Assembly: GCF_003112535.1 (NCBI RefSeq)
Contig: NZ_BEWA01000006.1
Location: 186,001-250,000, forward strand
Length of the DNA stretch: 64,000 nucleotides
Source: Streptomyces rishiriensis
GTDB lineage: Bacteria > Actinomycetota > Actinomycetes > Streptomycetales > Streptomycetaceae
Direction of reading: 5' to 3'
Each line of letters begins with the position of its first letter. Position 1 is the stretch's first letter. The notes under the pieces are model-generated. The model was not told the DNA's origin. It searched no databases and saw only the letters and a program-made list of their open reading frames with translations. Shown piece by piece: positions 26,091-35,824 of this stretch. Both the position numbers and the translations under genes were made by a program.

Positions 26091-26822
26091 TCAGGCCAGC
26101 TCGGCGACCAGGTCGGCCACCGACTTGCGCCGCCCGGTGTAGAACGGCACTTCCTCGCGGACGTGCATACGGGCCTCGGAGGCACGCAGGTGGCGCATGA
26201 GGTCGACGATGCGGTAGAGCTCGTCGGCCTCGAAGGCCAGGATCCACTCGTAGTCGCCCAGCGAGAACGACGCGACGGTGTTGGCCCGGACGTCGGGGTA
26301 GCCGCGGGCCATCTTGCCGTGGTCGGCGAGCATGCGGCGGCGGTCCTCGTCGGGCAGCAGGTACCAGTCGTAGGAGCGCACGAAGGGGTAGACGCTCACG
26401 TAGTCGCGGGGCGTCTCGTCGGCGAGGAACGCCGGGATGTGCGAGCGGTTGAACTCGGCGGGTCGGTGCAGCGCCATGTTCGACCAGACCGGCTCCAGCG
26501 CGCGGCCCAGCCGGGTGCGGCGGAACAGGTTGTACGCCTCCTGCAGCTGGTCGCTGGTCTCCGCGTGCCACCAGATCATCAGGTCGGCGTCGGCGCGCAG
26601 ACCGGACAGGTCGTAGGTGCCGCGGATCGTCACGTCCTTGGCGGCGAGCTGGTCGAACAGCTCCTGGACCTCGTCGGCGTAGCCCGCGCGGTCCTCGGGG
26701 AGCACGTCCTTCAGCTTGAAGACGGACCACAGGGTGTAGCGGATGACCTCGTTGAGGTCCTTGGCCAGCTTGCCCTTGTTCGGGATCCTGCCGGGCTCGG
26801 TGGTGGAGGCGTCGTCACTCAT
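26091..26822 (-). CDS. hemQ: coproheme decarboxylase HemQ (chlorite dismutase-like)
   Basis: 243 residues from the ATG giving [32 protein letters not shown]. HemQ turns iron-coproporphyrin III into haem b in the coproporphyrin-dependent pathway of Actinobacteria and Firmicutes. Visible are [28 protein letters not shown], the catalytic-Tyr region [16 protein letters not shown], and the [34 protein letters not shown] block with the proximal His. It follows hemG after five bases on the same strand, forming an operon for the last oxidation and decarboxylation steps. Confidence 0.95.
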   Translation of the reverse strand: MSDDASTTEPGRIPNKGKLAKDLNEVIRYTLWSVFKLKDVLPEDRAGYADEVQELFDQLAAKDVTIRGTYDLSGLRADADLMIWWHAETSDQLQEAYNLFRRTRLGRALEPVWSNMALHRPAEFNRSHIPAFLADETPRDYVSVYPFVRSYDWYLLPDEDRRRMLADHGKMARGYPDVRANTVASFSLGDYEWILAFEADELYRIVDLMRHLRASEARMHVREEVPFYTGRRKSVADLVAELA

Positions 26823-26827
26823 GCCTC

Positions 26828-28285
26828 TCATTCTCCCGCTCCGCCGTGCAGACTCTGCACCGGGTCGGCCATGAGCCGCGCCGCGGTGCTCGGATCCCCG
26901 CCGAGCCGGTCCACCGCGGCATCGGCGCTCGCGACGCAGGCGGGGATGCCCACACCGTCGTACGCCGCGCCGCACACCGCGAGGCCGGGAAGCGCGTCGA
27001 GGTGCTCACGGATGCGGGCCACGCGCGCGTGGTGGCCGACGGGGTACTGGGGCAGGCCGTCCGTCCACCGGGTGACGCGGGTCTCGAGGGGGGACGCGGT
27101 CAGGCCGGTGGCTTCGCGCAGGTCGTGCCGGGAGACGGCGACGAGGTCGGCGTCGTCCTTGTCGAGGATCCGCGTCTCGCCGTGGCGGCCCACGGAGGTG
27201 CGCAGCACGACCGTGCCGGGGTCCTCGTCGGCGATCCAGCCCCACTTCTGGGAGGCGAAGGTGGACGCCTTGATGGTGTGTCCGTCGACCGGCGGCACGA
27301 GGAAGCCGCTGCCGTCGGGCAAGGCGGTGTCGGCGCGCCGGTAGGCGAGGGTGACCAGGGCCATGGAGGCGTACTCCACCGTGCGCAGCTCGGCGGCGGC
27401 CGCGGGGGAGGCGGCGGCGAGCAGGGCGGCGGCGGCCGGCGCGGGGACGGCGACGACCACGGCGTCGGCCCGCAGCTCGCGTTCGCCGGCCGTGACGCGC
27501 CAGCCGCGCGCGGGGTCGCGTCGCAGTGCGGTGACCGGCATGCGCGTGTGGATCTCGCCGCCACGCGCCTCGACGGACGCGGCGACGGCGAGCGGCAGGG
27601 AGCCGACCCCACCCTGGACGCCCATGAAGACGGGCCCGGTCTGCTGGGCGGCCGCAGCCTTGCGCTGGATCTCGCGCACGGCCTCCGTCAGCGAGGTGTG
27701 CGTGCGTGCGGCCTGGAAGAGCTGGGGGACGGCCGAGCGCATCGAGATGCGGTAGGCGTCGCCGGCGTAGACGCCGCCCAGCAGGGGTTCGACGAGGCGG
27801 TCGACGACCTCGCGGCCCACGCGCGCCGCCACGTACTCGCCGACCGCCACGTCGTCGCCGAACTCGGTGGGGGGCAGGTCGGCGTCGCGCTCGACACGGG
27901 CGAGGCCCTCGTCGGACAGGACGCCGGAGAGGGCCGCCGCGGTGCCGGGGACGCCCATGACGTGGCCCTTGGGCATGGGTCGCAGAGCGCCGCGCGTCCA
28001 GATCGAGGCCGAGGCGGTGGCCGGCGGCTGCAGGCGGTCGGCGAGGCCCACCTCGCGCGCGAGGGCGACCGCCTCGGGCCGGCGGGCCAGCATCGACTCG
28101 GCGCCGAGGTCCACGCGCACCCCGGCGATCTCGCCGGGCAGCAGCTTGCCGCCGACCCGGTCGGACGCCTCCAGCACGGTCACCCGCGCCCCGCGCTGCA
28201 GCAGCCGGTGGGCGGCGGCCAGCCCCGCGATCCCGGCACCGACGACGATGACGTGCTGCCCGGTGACCGTACCCGTTGCGCTCAT
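26828..28285 (-). CDS. hemG: coproporphyrinogen III oxidase, HemG/HemY (CgoX) type
   Basis: 485 residues, ATG start. This FAD enzyme oxidises coproporphyrinogen III (or protoporphyrinogen IX) with oxygen. The N-terminus [38 protein letters not shown] is the dinucleotide-binding and FAD motif, and the C-terminus [24 protein letters not shown] is the second FAD contact. In organisms with HemQ the enzyme works on the coproporphyrin form, so CgoX is the better functional name. It heads the hemG-hemQ operon. Confidence 0.93.
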   Translation of the reverse strand: MSATGTVTGQHVIVVGAGIAGLAAAHRLLQRGARVTVLEASDRVGGKLLPGEIAGVRVDLGAESMLARRPEAVALAREVGLADRLQPPATASASIWTRGALRPMPKGHVMGVPGTAAALSGVLSDEGLARVERDADLPPTEFGDDVAVGEYVAARVGREVVDRLVEPLLGGVYAGDAYRISMRSAVPQLFQAARTHTSLTEAVREIQRKAAAAQQTGPVFMGVQGGVGSLPLAVAASVEARGGEIHTRMPVTALRRDPARGWRVTAGERELRADAVVVAVPAPAAAALLAAASPAAAAELRTVEYASMALVTLAYRRADTALPDGSGFLVPPVDGHTIKASTFASQKWGWIADEDPGTVVLRTSVGRHGETRILDKDDADLVAVSRHDLREATGLTASPLETRVTRWTDGLPQYPVGHHARVARIREHLDALPGLAVCGAAYDGVGIPACVASADAAVDRLGGDPSTAARLMADPVQSLHGGAGE

Positions 28286-28463
28286 GCCCCCACTCTCTCA
28301 GACCCCACTGACACTCCCACGGGACCGGGTGTGACTCCCGCGGGACCGCGTGTCCTGTCCGCGTCCCGACCGTGACCCGTTCGGAACCGATCCCGGCCAA
28401 CGTCCCGGCCCGCCCGGGCGTCGAAGGAGCGTCAGTAGCCACCACCCTCGGGGGGACACCCAG

Positions 28464-29534
28464 ATGCGCACACCACAACACTCCACACGACCGGCCGGGC
28501 GTCCCGCGTGGCGCAGCGCGCCCCCGCCGCGGTCTGCCGCACGTCCCGCCCACGCGCTGGCCGTGGTTGTGCTGGCCGCGGCCCTCGCGCTCACCGGCTG
28601 CGCCGGCGCGGACGACAAGGGCGCGAGCAGCTCGGCCGACAAGGCCGCCGTCGGAGAACCCGCCGCAGGGGACGCCGGCGCCGCCCAGGATGCCAAGGAG
28701 GGGGCGGGCGCGAGCGGTTCCAAGGCGACCGGGGCGTCGAAGCCCGGGCTGGTGACCGAGCGCGTCATCCGCACCGCCGCTCTCACCGTCCAGGTCAAGA
28801 ACGTGCCCAGGGCTCTGGACGAGGCCCGGGCGACCACCGACAACGCGGGCGGCTACGTCGGCGACGAGACGACCGTCCGGGACGAGGACGGCGCCGAGCA
28901 CACGCGCGTGGTGCTGCGGGTCCCGGTCCAGAAGTACGACGACGTCCTGACCGCCCTCCAGGGCGCGGGCAAGCTCCTGGAGCGCACGGCGAAGGCCCAG
29001 GACGTCACGGACCAGGTCGTCGACGTCGAGAGCCGTATCGCTTCGCAGCGCGCCAGCGTCGCGCGGGTCCGCGAGCTGATGGACCGGGCCACGAAGCTCG
29101 GTGACGTCGTCACCCTGGAGGGCGAGCTCAGCAACCGGGAGGCCGACCTGGAGGCGCTGCTCGCGCAGCAGGCGTCCCTGAAGGACCGCACGAGTCTGGC
29201 GACGGTCACACTGACCCTGTCCGAGAAGCCGGTGGTGCGGGCCGCCGAGGACGACGACCCGGGGTTCGTCGACGCGCTGGCGGGCGGCTGGAACGCGTTC
29301 GTGACGACGGTGCGGTGGATCGCCGTCGCGATCGGCGCGGTGCTGCCCTTCCTCGCGGCCGCGGCCCTGCTCCTGCTGGCGTGGCTGCGGCTGGTGCGTC
29401 CGCGGCGGCGGGCGGCACGGGCGGGCGCGTCCGAAGCGGCCGGGCATCCCGGACAGCCGGGACAGCCGGGACAGCAGGGACGGCCGGATCAGCCGGGACA
29501 GCCGGGACAGCCGGGACAGCCGGGGCAGGATTGA
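28464..29534 (+). CDS. DUF4349 lipoprotein with C-terminal membrane helix
   Basis: 356 residues from the ATG after a GGGGGGA site. A long N-terminal region ends in a lipobox (ALALTGC), followed by an Ala/Gly/Ser/Asp linker, then the DUF4349 domain (RVIRTAALTVQVKNVPRALDEA, GGYVGDETT, DQVVDVESRIASQRASVARVRELMDRATKLGDVVTLEGELSNREADLEAL) with a coiled-coil core, and a transmembrane helix (WIAVAIGAVLPFLAAAALLLLAWL) with a basic stop. The tail is a PGQPGQ repeat of about 30 residues encoded by 9-base units. DUF4349 proteins are envelope proteins of unknown role. It is divergent from hemG. Confidence 0.85.
   Translation: MRTPQHSTRPAGRPAWRSAPPPRSAARPAHALAVVVLAAALALTGCAGADDKGASSSADKAAVGEPAAGDAGAAQDAKEGAGASGSKATGASKPGLVTERVIRTAALTVQVKNVPRALDEARATTDNAGGYVGDETTVRDEDGAEHTRVVLRVPVQKYDDVLTALQGAGKLLERTAKAQDVTDQVVDVESRIASQRASVARVRELMDRATKLGDVVTLEGELSNREADLEALLAQQASLKDRTSLATVTLTLSEKPVVRAAEDDDPGFVDALAGGWNAFVTTVRWIAVAIGAVLPFLAAAALLLLAWLRLVRPRRRAARAGASEAAGHPGQPGQPGQQGRPDQPGQPGQPGQPGQD
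29448..29526 (+). repeat. 9-base tandem repeat (GGACAGCCG type) at the end of the DUF4349 gene
   Basis: About eight units encode the PGQ run in the last 30 residues; the array ends a few bases before the stop codon. Confidence 0.85.
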
Positions 29535-29561
29535 ACTGGGAGTGCCCCGTAGCGTGTTCGC

Positions 29562-30950
29562 ATGAGCATCGAGCGACTGGTCGTGATCGGCGGGGACGCC
29601 GCGGGCATGTCCGCGGCGTCCCAGGCCCGCCGGCTGAAGGGGCCCGAGGAGTTGGAGATCGTCGCGTTCGAGCGCGGCCACTTCACCTCCTACTCGGCAT
29701 GCGGCATCCCGTACTGGGTGGGCGGTGACGTCGACGCGCGGGACGATCTGGTCGCCCGTACGCCGCAGGAGCACCGCGCGCGGGGGATCGATCTGCGGTT
29801 GCGCACGGAGGTCGTGGAGATCGACGTGGGCGGGCGACGGGTACGCGCGCGTGAGGTGGAGTCCGGGGCCGAGTCCTGGACGTCGTACGACAAGCTCGTC
29901 ATCGCGACCGGGGCGCGCCCGATCCGGCCGGACATGCCCGGCGCGGACGCGGCGGGCGTGCACGGGGTGCAGACCCTGGACGACGGTCAGGCGCTGCTGG
30001 ACTCACTGGCACGCGCGCGGGGCGAACGGGCCGTGGTCGTGGGGGCCGGTTACATCGGCGTGGAGATGGCCGAGGCGCTCATCAAGCGCGGTTACGAGGT
30101 GACGGTCGTCAACCGGGGCAGCGAGCCGATGTCGACCCTCGACCCGGACATGGGCCGGCTGGTGCACCGGGCCATGGAGGGCATGGGCATCACCATGGTG
30201 AACGACGCCGAGGTCACCGAGGTCCGCACCGGCGAGGACGGCCGGGTGCGGTCGGTGCGGACCGCGGACGCCGAGTATCCGGCGGACGTGGTGGTGCTCG
30301 GCATCGGAGTCCGCCCGGAGACCGGGCTCGCGCGAGCCGCCGGGCTGCCGGTGGGCGTGCACGGCGGGCTGCTCACCGACCTGGCGATGCGGGTGCGCGG
30401 CCCCGTGGCCGACGGGCGGGTGTGGGCCGGCGGCGACTGCGTCGAGGTCCTCGACCTGGTGTCCGGCCGGGAACGGCACATCGCGCTGGGCACCCATGCC
30501 AACAAGCACGGCCAGGTCATCGGCGCCAACGTCGGGGGCGGGTACGCCACGTTCCCCGGTGTGGTGGGCACCGCCGTCAGCAAGGTCTGCGACGTGGAGA
30601 TCGGGCGAACGGGCCTGCGGGAGAAGGACGCGCACCGGGCCGGTCTGCAGTTCGAGTCGGTCACCGTCGAGTCCACCAGTCGCGCCGGCTACTACCCGGG
30701 GGCCTCGCCCATGACGGTGAAGATGATCGCCGAGCGTAGGACGGGCCGACTGCTCGGCGTCCAGATCGTCGGCCGGGAGGGCGCGGCCAAGCGCGTCGAC
30801 GTCGCGGCCGTGGCGCTGACGGCCGGCATGACGGTCGAGGAGATGACGGCCCTGGACCTCGGGTACGCGCCCCCGTTCAGCCCGGTGTGGGACCCGGTGC
30901 TGGTGGCGGCCAGGAAGGCCACGGCGAAGGTGCACGGCGGAGCGCGGTAG
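29562..30950 (+). CDS. CoA-disulfide-reductase-like FAD-dependent pyridine nucleotide oxidoreductase
   Basis: 462 residues from ATG, 27 bases after the DUF4349 gene. FAD-binding MSIERLVVIGGDAAGMSAASQA opens the protein. The single active Cys sits in HFTSYSACGIPYWVGG, the signature of the CoA-disulfide reductase, NADH oxidase and persulfide reductase group. NAD-binding is at ERAVVVGAGYIGVEMAEALIKRG and the second FAD motif at GRVWAGGDCVE; the dimerisation domain follows. A C-terminal rhodanese domain is absent. It should reduce CoA disulfide, polysulfide or oxygen with NAD(P)H; the sequence cannot decide which. Confidence 0.88.
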   Translation: MSIERLVVIGGDAAGMSAASQARRLKGPEELEIVAFERGHFTSYSACGIPYWVGGDVDARDDLVARTPQEHRARGIDLRLRTEVVEIDVGGRRVRAREVESGAESWTSYDKLVIATGARPIRPDMPGADAAGVHGVQTLDDGQALLDSLARARGERAVVVGAGYIGVEMAEALIKRGYEVTVVNRGSEPMSTLDPDMGRLVHRAMEGMGITMVNDAEVTEVRTGEDGRVRSVRTADAEYPADVVVLGIGVRPETGLARAAGLPVGVHGGLLTDLAMRVRGPVADGRVWAGGDCVEVLDLVSGRERHIALGTHANKHGQVIGANVGGGYATFPGVVGTAVSKVCDVEIGRTGLREKDAHRAGLQFESVTVESTSRAGYYPGASPMTVKMIAERRTGRLLGVQIVGREGAAKRVDVAAVALTAGMTVEEMTALDLGYAPPFSPVWDPVLVAARKATAKVHGGAR

Positions 30951-30955
30951 GAACG

Positions 30956-31049
30956 CGGAACGGCCCCAGAGTCGCGGAACGGCCCCAGAGTCGCGGAACG
31001 GCCCCAGAGTCGCGGGACGCGGCAGAGCCGCGGAACGGCCCCAGAGTCG
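30956..31049. repeat. 19-base tandem repeat, CGGAACGGCCCCAGAGTCG
   Basis: Three identical copies start at 30956, 30975 and 30994. An 18-base degenerate copy follows, and a fourth exact copy lies at 31031-31049. The array begins six bases after the oxidoreductase stop. No gene is seen before 31188. Confidence 0.9.
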
Positions 31050-31187
31050 CGGCACGCGTTCGCGGCTCACCGGCGAACGCCGACCGTGCCGGCCGCCGAA
31101 CACCGGCGGCCGGCCACGCGCCCCACGCCACGCGCCGCCCCGCGCCCGCGCCTCGGTCCGCCGCCCCTGCCGCGTCCCGCGGGGCGG

Positions 31188-31457
31188 CTACGCGGTCCCG
31201 GTCAGGCGCGGCAGCGCGGAGACCGGCGCGGCGGCGGTCTGCTCGGCGGGCTTCGCGTGCGCCGCGGCCGCCGGCCGCGACCGCAACCGGTTGCTGACGG
31301 CTTCGTCCAGGGTCACCGGGCGCTGCATCTGTGAAGCGAGTCGCCCGGCCTCCTGGCCGAGTCGTGCCACGTCCTCCCAGGGCAGCCTGATCACCAGGGA
31401 GATCTCTGCCTCGCCGTCGGGGGTGGCGTGCATGGGGGGAGTAACTCGGTCGTTCAT
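31188..31457 (-). CDS. small conserved hypothetical protein
   Basis: 89 residues from the ATG giving MNDRVTPPMHATPDGEAEISL. The central part, LVIRLPWEDVARLGQEAGRLASQMQRPVTLDEAVSNRLR, predicts a strand followed by amphipathic helices, a pattern reminiscent of small ribbon-helix or regulator-like proteins, but no domain is recognised. The tail is Ala/Pro-rich. It is divergent from the rhomboid protease gene across 126 bases, so it might act with or regulate it. I recall similar proteins in other Streptomyces. Confidence 0.65.
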   Translation of the reverse strand: MNDRVTPPMHATPDGEAEISLVIRLPWEDVARLGQEAGRLASQMQRPVTLDEAVSNRLRSRPAAAAHAKPAEQTAAAPVSALPRLTGTA

Positions 31458-31583
31458 TCGCCTGTTCCTCACGTCGTCCCCGCGACCCGCCTTCCTCGTG
31501 CCGCGAGCGGTTGCCGGTTCATACGCAGTGGTGGGGAGGCGCGTTCACCGATTCGCCGAACGGATCGTGGGCACAACTTCCTT

Positions 31584-32396
31584 GTGGTCATCCCCGTGCA
31601 TGACGTGAACCCCGCGCGCCGCACCCCGGTGGTGACGTACGCGCTGATCGGCGCGAACGTCCTCGTGTTCTTGTTCATGCCCGGCCTGTCCGGTTCCGTG
31701 GCGGGGGACAGCAGTCTGGCCCAGACGTGCCATCTGCACGCCTTTCTGGAGCATTACGCCGCCGTGCCACGCGAGTTGATGCACCATCAGCTCGCGCAGC
31801 TGGTGCCCACAGGGGAGGTGCGCGGCGCCGGATGTCAGCTGGGCCCCCCGGACTACGTCAAGTCGCCGGTGCTGAGCGTGTTCACCGCGATGTTTCTGCA
31901 CGGTGGCTGGCTGCACCTGCTGGGCAACATGTTGTTTCTGCTGATTTTCGGAAACAACATCGAGGACCGCATGGGGCACGTCCGCTTCGCACTGTTCTAC
32001 GTGATCTGCGGGTATGCGGCTTCGTACGGTTTCGCGGTGTTCAACGCCGAGTCCACCGATCCGCTGATCGGCGCGTCCGGGGCGATCGCAGGGGTCCTCG
32101 GGGCCTATCTGGTGCTGTATCCCAAGGCCAGGGTGTGGGTGCTCGTCCCGTTCCTGGTGTTTCTGCCGCTACGGCTGCCTGCCTGGCTGGTGCTCGGCTT
32201 CTGGTTCGGGCTGCAGGCCGTGTACTCGTCCGGCGAGGGCGTCTCCGGCGAGGGCACCGTGGCGTACGCGGCGCATGTGGTCGGCTTCCTCGCGGGCATG
32301 CTGCTCGCCTGGCCGCTCAAGCCGGGCACACCTCCGCCGCCGGAGCCGCGCGGCCTGCTGTTCGGCAGGCGAGCGCGCCCCCGGCACACCTGGTGA
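31584..32396 (+). CDS. rhomboid-family intramembrane serine protease
   Basis: 270 residues if it starts at the GTG giving VVIPVHDVNPARRTPVVTYAL; another GTG 12 bases later is possible, and neither has a clear ribosome site. About six transmembrane helices are seen. The catalytic Ser is S165 in LIGASGAIAGVLGAYL and the catalytic His is H231 in YAAHVVGFLAG. The conserved FLHGGWLHLLGNMLFLLIFGNNIEDRMG loop is intact. The stretch at residues 45-85, between helices 1 and 2, is an extracytoplasmic insert with two Cys. It cleaves transmembrane substrates; which ones is unknown. Confidence 0.92.
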   Translation: MVIPVHDVNPARRTPVVTYALIGANVLVFLFMPGLSGSVAGDSSLAQTCHLHAFLEHYAAVPRELMHHQLAQLVPTGEVRGAGCQLGPPDYVKSPVLSVFTAMFLHGGWLHLLGNMLFLLIFGNNIEDRMGHVRFALFYVICGYAASYGFAVFNAESTDPLIGASGAIAGVLGAYLVLYPKARVWVLVPFLVFLPLRLPAWLVLGFWFGLQAVYSSGEGVSGEGTVAYAAHVVGFLAGMLLAWPLKPGTPPPPEPRGLLFGRRARPRHTW

Positions 32397-32518
32397 CCCG
32401 GCCCACTTGACGACCCCGTTCGTGCGGTGACGGGCCTTGCGCCGCCGGCGACGGAGCTGTTTCGCGTGAGGCCCGGTGCAATCGTTGCATCCGGTGAATC
32501 TGGTGCCACTCGATGAAC

Positions 32519-32555
32519 CCGGTGCACCCGGTGCACCCGGTGCACCCGGTGACAG
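32519..32555. repeat. 9-base tandem repeat, GTGCACCCG type
   Basis: Four nearly perfect units sit just downstream of the hemE stop, between convergent hemE and rhomboid genes; looser GTGAAYCTG-like copies precede them from about 32475. Confidence 0.75.
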
Positions 32556-32569
32556 TGCACCCCCGCGGG

Positions 32570-33637
32570 TCAGCGGGCCGTCTGCGTGTGGACGTACTCC
32601 ACCAGGCGGGTCAGCGCGTCCGGGTCGGTGGACGGCATGACGCCGTGGCCGAGGTTGAAGACGTGGCCCTCCAGTGCGGCGGCCGCGTCGAGGACCTCTC
32701 GGGCCTTGGTCTCGACGGCCTCGGCGCCGGCGAACAGGACGGTGGGGTCGAGGTTGCCCTGGAGCGCCTTGCCGGGGCCGATCCGGCGCACGGCCTCGTC
32801 GAGCGGGACGCGCCAGTCGACGCCGACGACGTCCGCGCCGGCCTCGCCCATGAGCTGCAGCAGCTCGCCCGTGCCCACGCCGAAGTGGATGCGCGGGACG
32901 CCGTAGCCCTCGACCGCGCGGAAGACCTTCGCGGAGGCGGGCAGCACCGAGCGGCGGTAGTCGGCCGGTGCGAGGGCTCCGGCCCAGGAGTCGAAGAGCT
33001 GGACGGCGCTCGCGCCCGCCTCGATCTGCACCTTCAGGAAGGCGGCCGTGATCTCCGCGAGGCGGTCGAGCAGGTCGGCCCAGAGCTCGGGGTCGCCGTA
33101 CATCATCGCCTTGGCGTTCTCGTACGTGCGCGACGGACCGCCCTCGACGAGGTAGCTCGCGAGGGTGAACGGAGCTCCGGCGAAGCCGATGAGGGGGGTG
33201 GCGCCGAGCTCGGCCGTCAGCAGGCCGATGGCCTCGGTGACGTAGGAGACGTCCTCGGGGGTGAGGTCGCGCAGCTGGGCGAGGTCGGCGCGGGTGCGGA
33301 TCGGTCGTTCGACGACGGGGCCGACGCCCGGCTTGATGTCGAGGTCGATGCCGATGGCCTTGAGCGGGACGACGATGTCGCTGAAGTAGATCGCCGCGTC
33401 GACGTCGTGCCGGCGCACCGGCTGCAGGGTGATCTCGGTGACCAGCTCGGGCCGCATGCAGGACTCGAGCATCCCTACGCCCTCGCGGACCTTGCGGTAC
33501 TCCGGCAGCGAGCGCCCCGCCTGCCGCATGAACCACACGGGCGTGTGCGGCACGGGCTCGCGCCTGCACGCCTTCAGGAAGGCACTGTCGTACGTCGCTG
33601 TCGGCTGCCGGCCCGCGGGGCTCTCGTTCGCGCTCAC
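32570..33637 (-). CDS. hemE: uroporphyrinogen decarboxylase
   Basis: 355 residues from the GTG giving [20 protein letters not shown]; the open frame upstream is repetitive and unlikely to be coding. HemE removes four acetate carboxyls from uroporphyrinogen III to give coproporphyrinogen III, the substrate of the HemG encoded 4 kb away. Signatures include [51 protein letters not shown] and FNLGHGVMP. Length is typical. It is transcribed alone, divergent from the DUF3000 gene. Confidence 0.97.
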   Translation of the reverse strand: MSANESPAGRQPTATYDSAFLKACRREPVPHTPVWFMRQAGRSLPEYRKVREGVGMLESCMRPELVTEITLQPVRRHDVDAAIYFSDIVVPLKAIGIDLDIKPGVGPVVERPIRTRADLAQLRDLTPEDVSYVTEAIGLLTAELGATPLIGFAGAPFTLASYLVEGGPSRTYENAKAMMYGDPELWADLLDRLAEITAAFLKVQIEAGASAVQLFDSWAGALAPADYRRSVLPASAKVFRAVEGYGVPRIHFGVGTGELLQLMGEAGADVVGVDWRVPLDEAVRRIGPGKALQGNLDPTVLFAGAEAVETKAREVLDAAAALEGHVFNLGHGVMPSTDPDALTRLVEYVHTQTAR

Positions 33638-33748
33638 GACGGCAAGTCTCGCACGGCGCCACAGGCCGCCGGGCCGCCCCCCGCGCCGCCGCCGTCGCCC
33701 TCCCCGCGCCCCCGTTGCACCCTGGGCAGCGTCCGGGCCGCTCCTCTT

Positions 33749-33880
33749 GGGTGCCTCTTGCGTGCCTCCTGCGTGCTGATTCCGTGCCCCTGCCGTGCCT
33801 CTGCCGTGCCTGCCCCGTGCCTCTCCCGTGCCCATTTCGTGCCCCCGTTCGCGCTCCTCTGCTCTAGCTCCGTCCCCTTC
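33749..33880. repeat. degenerate 11-base tandem repeat, CCGTGCCTCTG type
   Basis: At least nine clear units run in strict 11-base register from 33749 to 33847 (GCGTGCCTCCT, CCGTGCCCCTG, CCGTGCCTCTG, CCGTGCCTCTC and others), fading beyond. The array lies in the 425-base divergent gap between hemE and the DUF3000 gene (33638-34062), which shows no gene. Confidence 0.85.
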
Positions 33881-34062
33881 GCTCCCCCTCCCTCCCCCTC
33901 GTCCCGTCCTGTGCCGCTCGTTGCACGGCGCGCACGTCCCTCTTCCGTGGCGCCGCAGGGGCGTCGGTCCGTGCGCCTGTTCGCCCAACGCGCACTCGTC
34001 CGCAAGCCGCGCGCGGGTGTCTTGCCCTGCACGAAGGCCCCGTTCCCCTTAATCTTCCCCGC

Positions 34063-34731
34063 ATGGCTGCGGCTCAGGGACGACTGTCGGACGACGCTGG
34101 CGGGATGGATGACGGGAATGAGGGGGACCGGGATGGGAGTACATCGGCTCCGCTGCCCTTCCGGGCCGCGGTCGACGCACTGAGGACGGCCCGGCTGCGG
34201 CCGCAGATCGAGGTCGAGCAGACGCCGGCCCCGAAGCGGCTCGCCCCGTTCGCCCACGCACTGGAGGCGACGGTCGTGGACGGCGATCAGGACCTGGCCG
34301 ACGGCCGGCTGGTGCTGCTGCACGATCCGGCCGGGCACGACGCCTGGCGCGGAACGTTCCGGCTGGTCACCCTCGTGCGGGCCGAGCTGGAGCCGGAGAT
34401 GGCCGCGGACCCGCTGCTGCCGGAGGTGTGCTGGTCGTGGCTGACCGGCGCGCTCCAGGCGCGCGGACTGACCTACGGGGAGCCGAGCGGGACCGTCACG
34501 CGCGCGAGTTCGCACTACTTCGGCGGGCTGGCGGAGCGCCCGGCGGCCTCGCAGATCGAGATCCGGGCCTCCTGGACGCCTCGCGAGGGGCTCGGCGGGA
34601 TTCCGGACGCCGGGGCGCACCTGGCGTCCTGGTGCGATCTGCTGGCACAGGTGGCGGGGCTGCCGCCGGCCGGGCCGGGGGACGCCTCGGTGGTGACGCT
34701 GCCGCAACGCAGGGGGCCCCAGTCACGTTGA
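34063..34731 (+). CDS. DUF3000 family protein
   Basis: 222 residues, ATG start. After a disordered acidic N-terminus (about 30 residues), the DUF3000 domain begins with PLPFRAAVDALRTARLRPQIEVEQTPAPKRLAPFAHALEATVV and contains LVLLHDPAGHDAWRGTFRLVTLVRAELE, EVCWSWLTGALQ and TRASSHYFGGL. It is a soluble actinobacterial protein of unknown function. The gene is monocistronic, followed by an AT-rich promoter region for the next regulator. Confidence 0.85.
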   Translation: MAAAQGRLSDDAGGMDDGNEGDRDGSTSAPLPFRAAVDALRTARLRPQIEVEQTPAPKRLAPFAHALEATVVDGDQDLADGRLVLLHDPAGHDAWRGTFRLVTLVRAELEPEMAADPLLPEVCWSWLTGALQARGLTYGEPSGTVTRASSHYFGGLAERPAASQIEIRASWTPREGLGGIPDAGAHLASWCDLLAQVAGLPPAGPGDASVVTLPQRRGPQSR

Positions 34732-34974
34732 CCATCTCTTTGTCGATACGACCATTTTCGGTCCCGTAAGACACCCACTTAAACCGACTCGATCTTCGGA
34801 TGATCGATCGCGTGTCCGAATTGCACGTATTGTTACTCACTAGATCGTGATCATTCTCTAAAGGACCCCGGGTTCGCTGCCGAAGACGACTGTGACCTTG
34901 AAAGCACGGTTCGTCCCGGCTTCCTCCCCGCAAGCCCCACGAGCCGGCCCCCCGTCCCCCATCCAGGAGGCCTG
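34732..34974 (+). promoter_or_regulatory. AT-rich leader and promoter region of the orphan response regulator
   Basis: This 243-base gap is much poorer in GC than its surroundings. It has TTGCAC at 34821 and TAGATC at 34841 (spacing 14, shorter than ideal) and several GATC-rich dyads (GATGATCGATCG, AGATCGTGATCA). GGAGG at about 34965 precedes the GTG start. It likely holds the promoter and perhaps a regulator site, not proven. Confidence 0.45.
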
Positions 34975-35634
34975 GTGTCCGTTCTCCTCGAGCAGCCCGC
35001 AAGCCTGGTCGCCTACCGCCCGAACAAGCCCACCGCCATGGTGGTCGTGGCCGACCCGCGCGTCCGCTCCACCGTCACCCGCCATCTCTGGGCGCTCGGT
35101 GTGCGCGACGTCATCGAGGCCTCGTCCATCGCGGAGGCTCGTCCCCGCATCGGCAACCCCCGCGACATCTGCGTCGCCGACGTCCACCTGCCCGACGGCT
35201 CCGGCCTCACCCTCCTGTCGGAGACCCGCGCCGCGGGCTGGCCCAATGGGCTCGCACTGTCCGCCGCCGACGACATCGGCGCCGTGCGCAACGCCCTCGC
35301 GGGCGGCGTCAAGGGCTACGTCGTCACCGGCACCCGCACCAACCTCGGCCTCCCCAGCCGGCCCGGTGCGGCCCCCCTCGGCTCGGCCGCCCGTCTGCAC
35401 CGCCGCCCCCCGGGCGCCCCGAGCCACCCGGGCGGCTACCGCGAGCTCTCCGGCCGTGAGGTCGAGGTGCTGCGGCTGGTCGCGGAGGGCCAGTCGAACA
35501 AGGCCATCGGCGTCTCGATGGGCCTGTCCGCACTGACCGTCAAGAGCCACCTCGCCCGCATCGCCCGCAAGCTCGGCACGGGCGACCGGGCCGGGATGGT
35601 GGCGGTGGCCCTGCGGACCGGCATCATCCACTGA
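34975..35634 (+). CDS. orphan LuxR/NarL-type response regulator
   Basis: 219 residues from GTG with a GGAGG site. The receiver (residues 20-120) retains the phosphoacceptor-position Asp in ICVADVHLPDGSG and a Lys in GVKGYVV, but the first acidic pair is reduced to VVVADPR, so ordinary phosphorylation may be impaired. A Pro-rich linker (about 125-150) joins a LuxR helix-turn-helix domain (YRELSGREVEVLRLVAEGQSNKAIGVSMGLSALTVKSHLARIARKLGTGDRAGMVAVALR). No kinase gene is adjacent. Probably a transcription factor controlled in another way. Confidence 0.9.
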   Translation: MSVLLEQPASLVAYRPNKPTAMVVVADPRVRSTVTRHLWALGVRDVIEASSIAEARPRIGNPRDICVADVHLPDGSGLTLLSETRAAGWPNGLALSAADDIGAVRNALAGGVKGYVVTGTRTNLGLPSRPGAAPLGSAARLHRRPPGAPSHPGGYRELSGREVEVLRLVAEGQSNKAIGVSMGLSALTVKSHLARIARKLGTGDRAGMVAVALRTGIIH

Positions 35635-35824
35635 CCACGACGCCCCGTCGCCGTCACCCCCGCCCGTCACGCCTCACCCTTCCCACGCCCCACTCACTCC
35701 GCCTACTCCCCCGGCCCTTCTCTTTTCCCTTCGGCCCCCGGCCCCCCGGCCCCCCGGCCCACGGGCCCTCGCCGGTCGGCCGTCCGCCTCGGTCATTCAC
35801 CGGCCTGACTGGTTTACGACCCCC

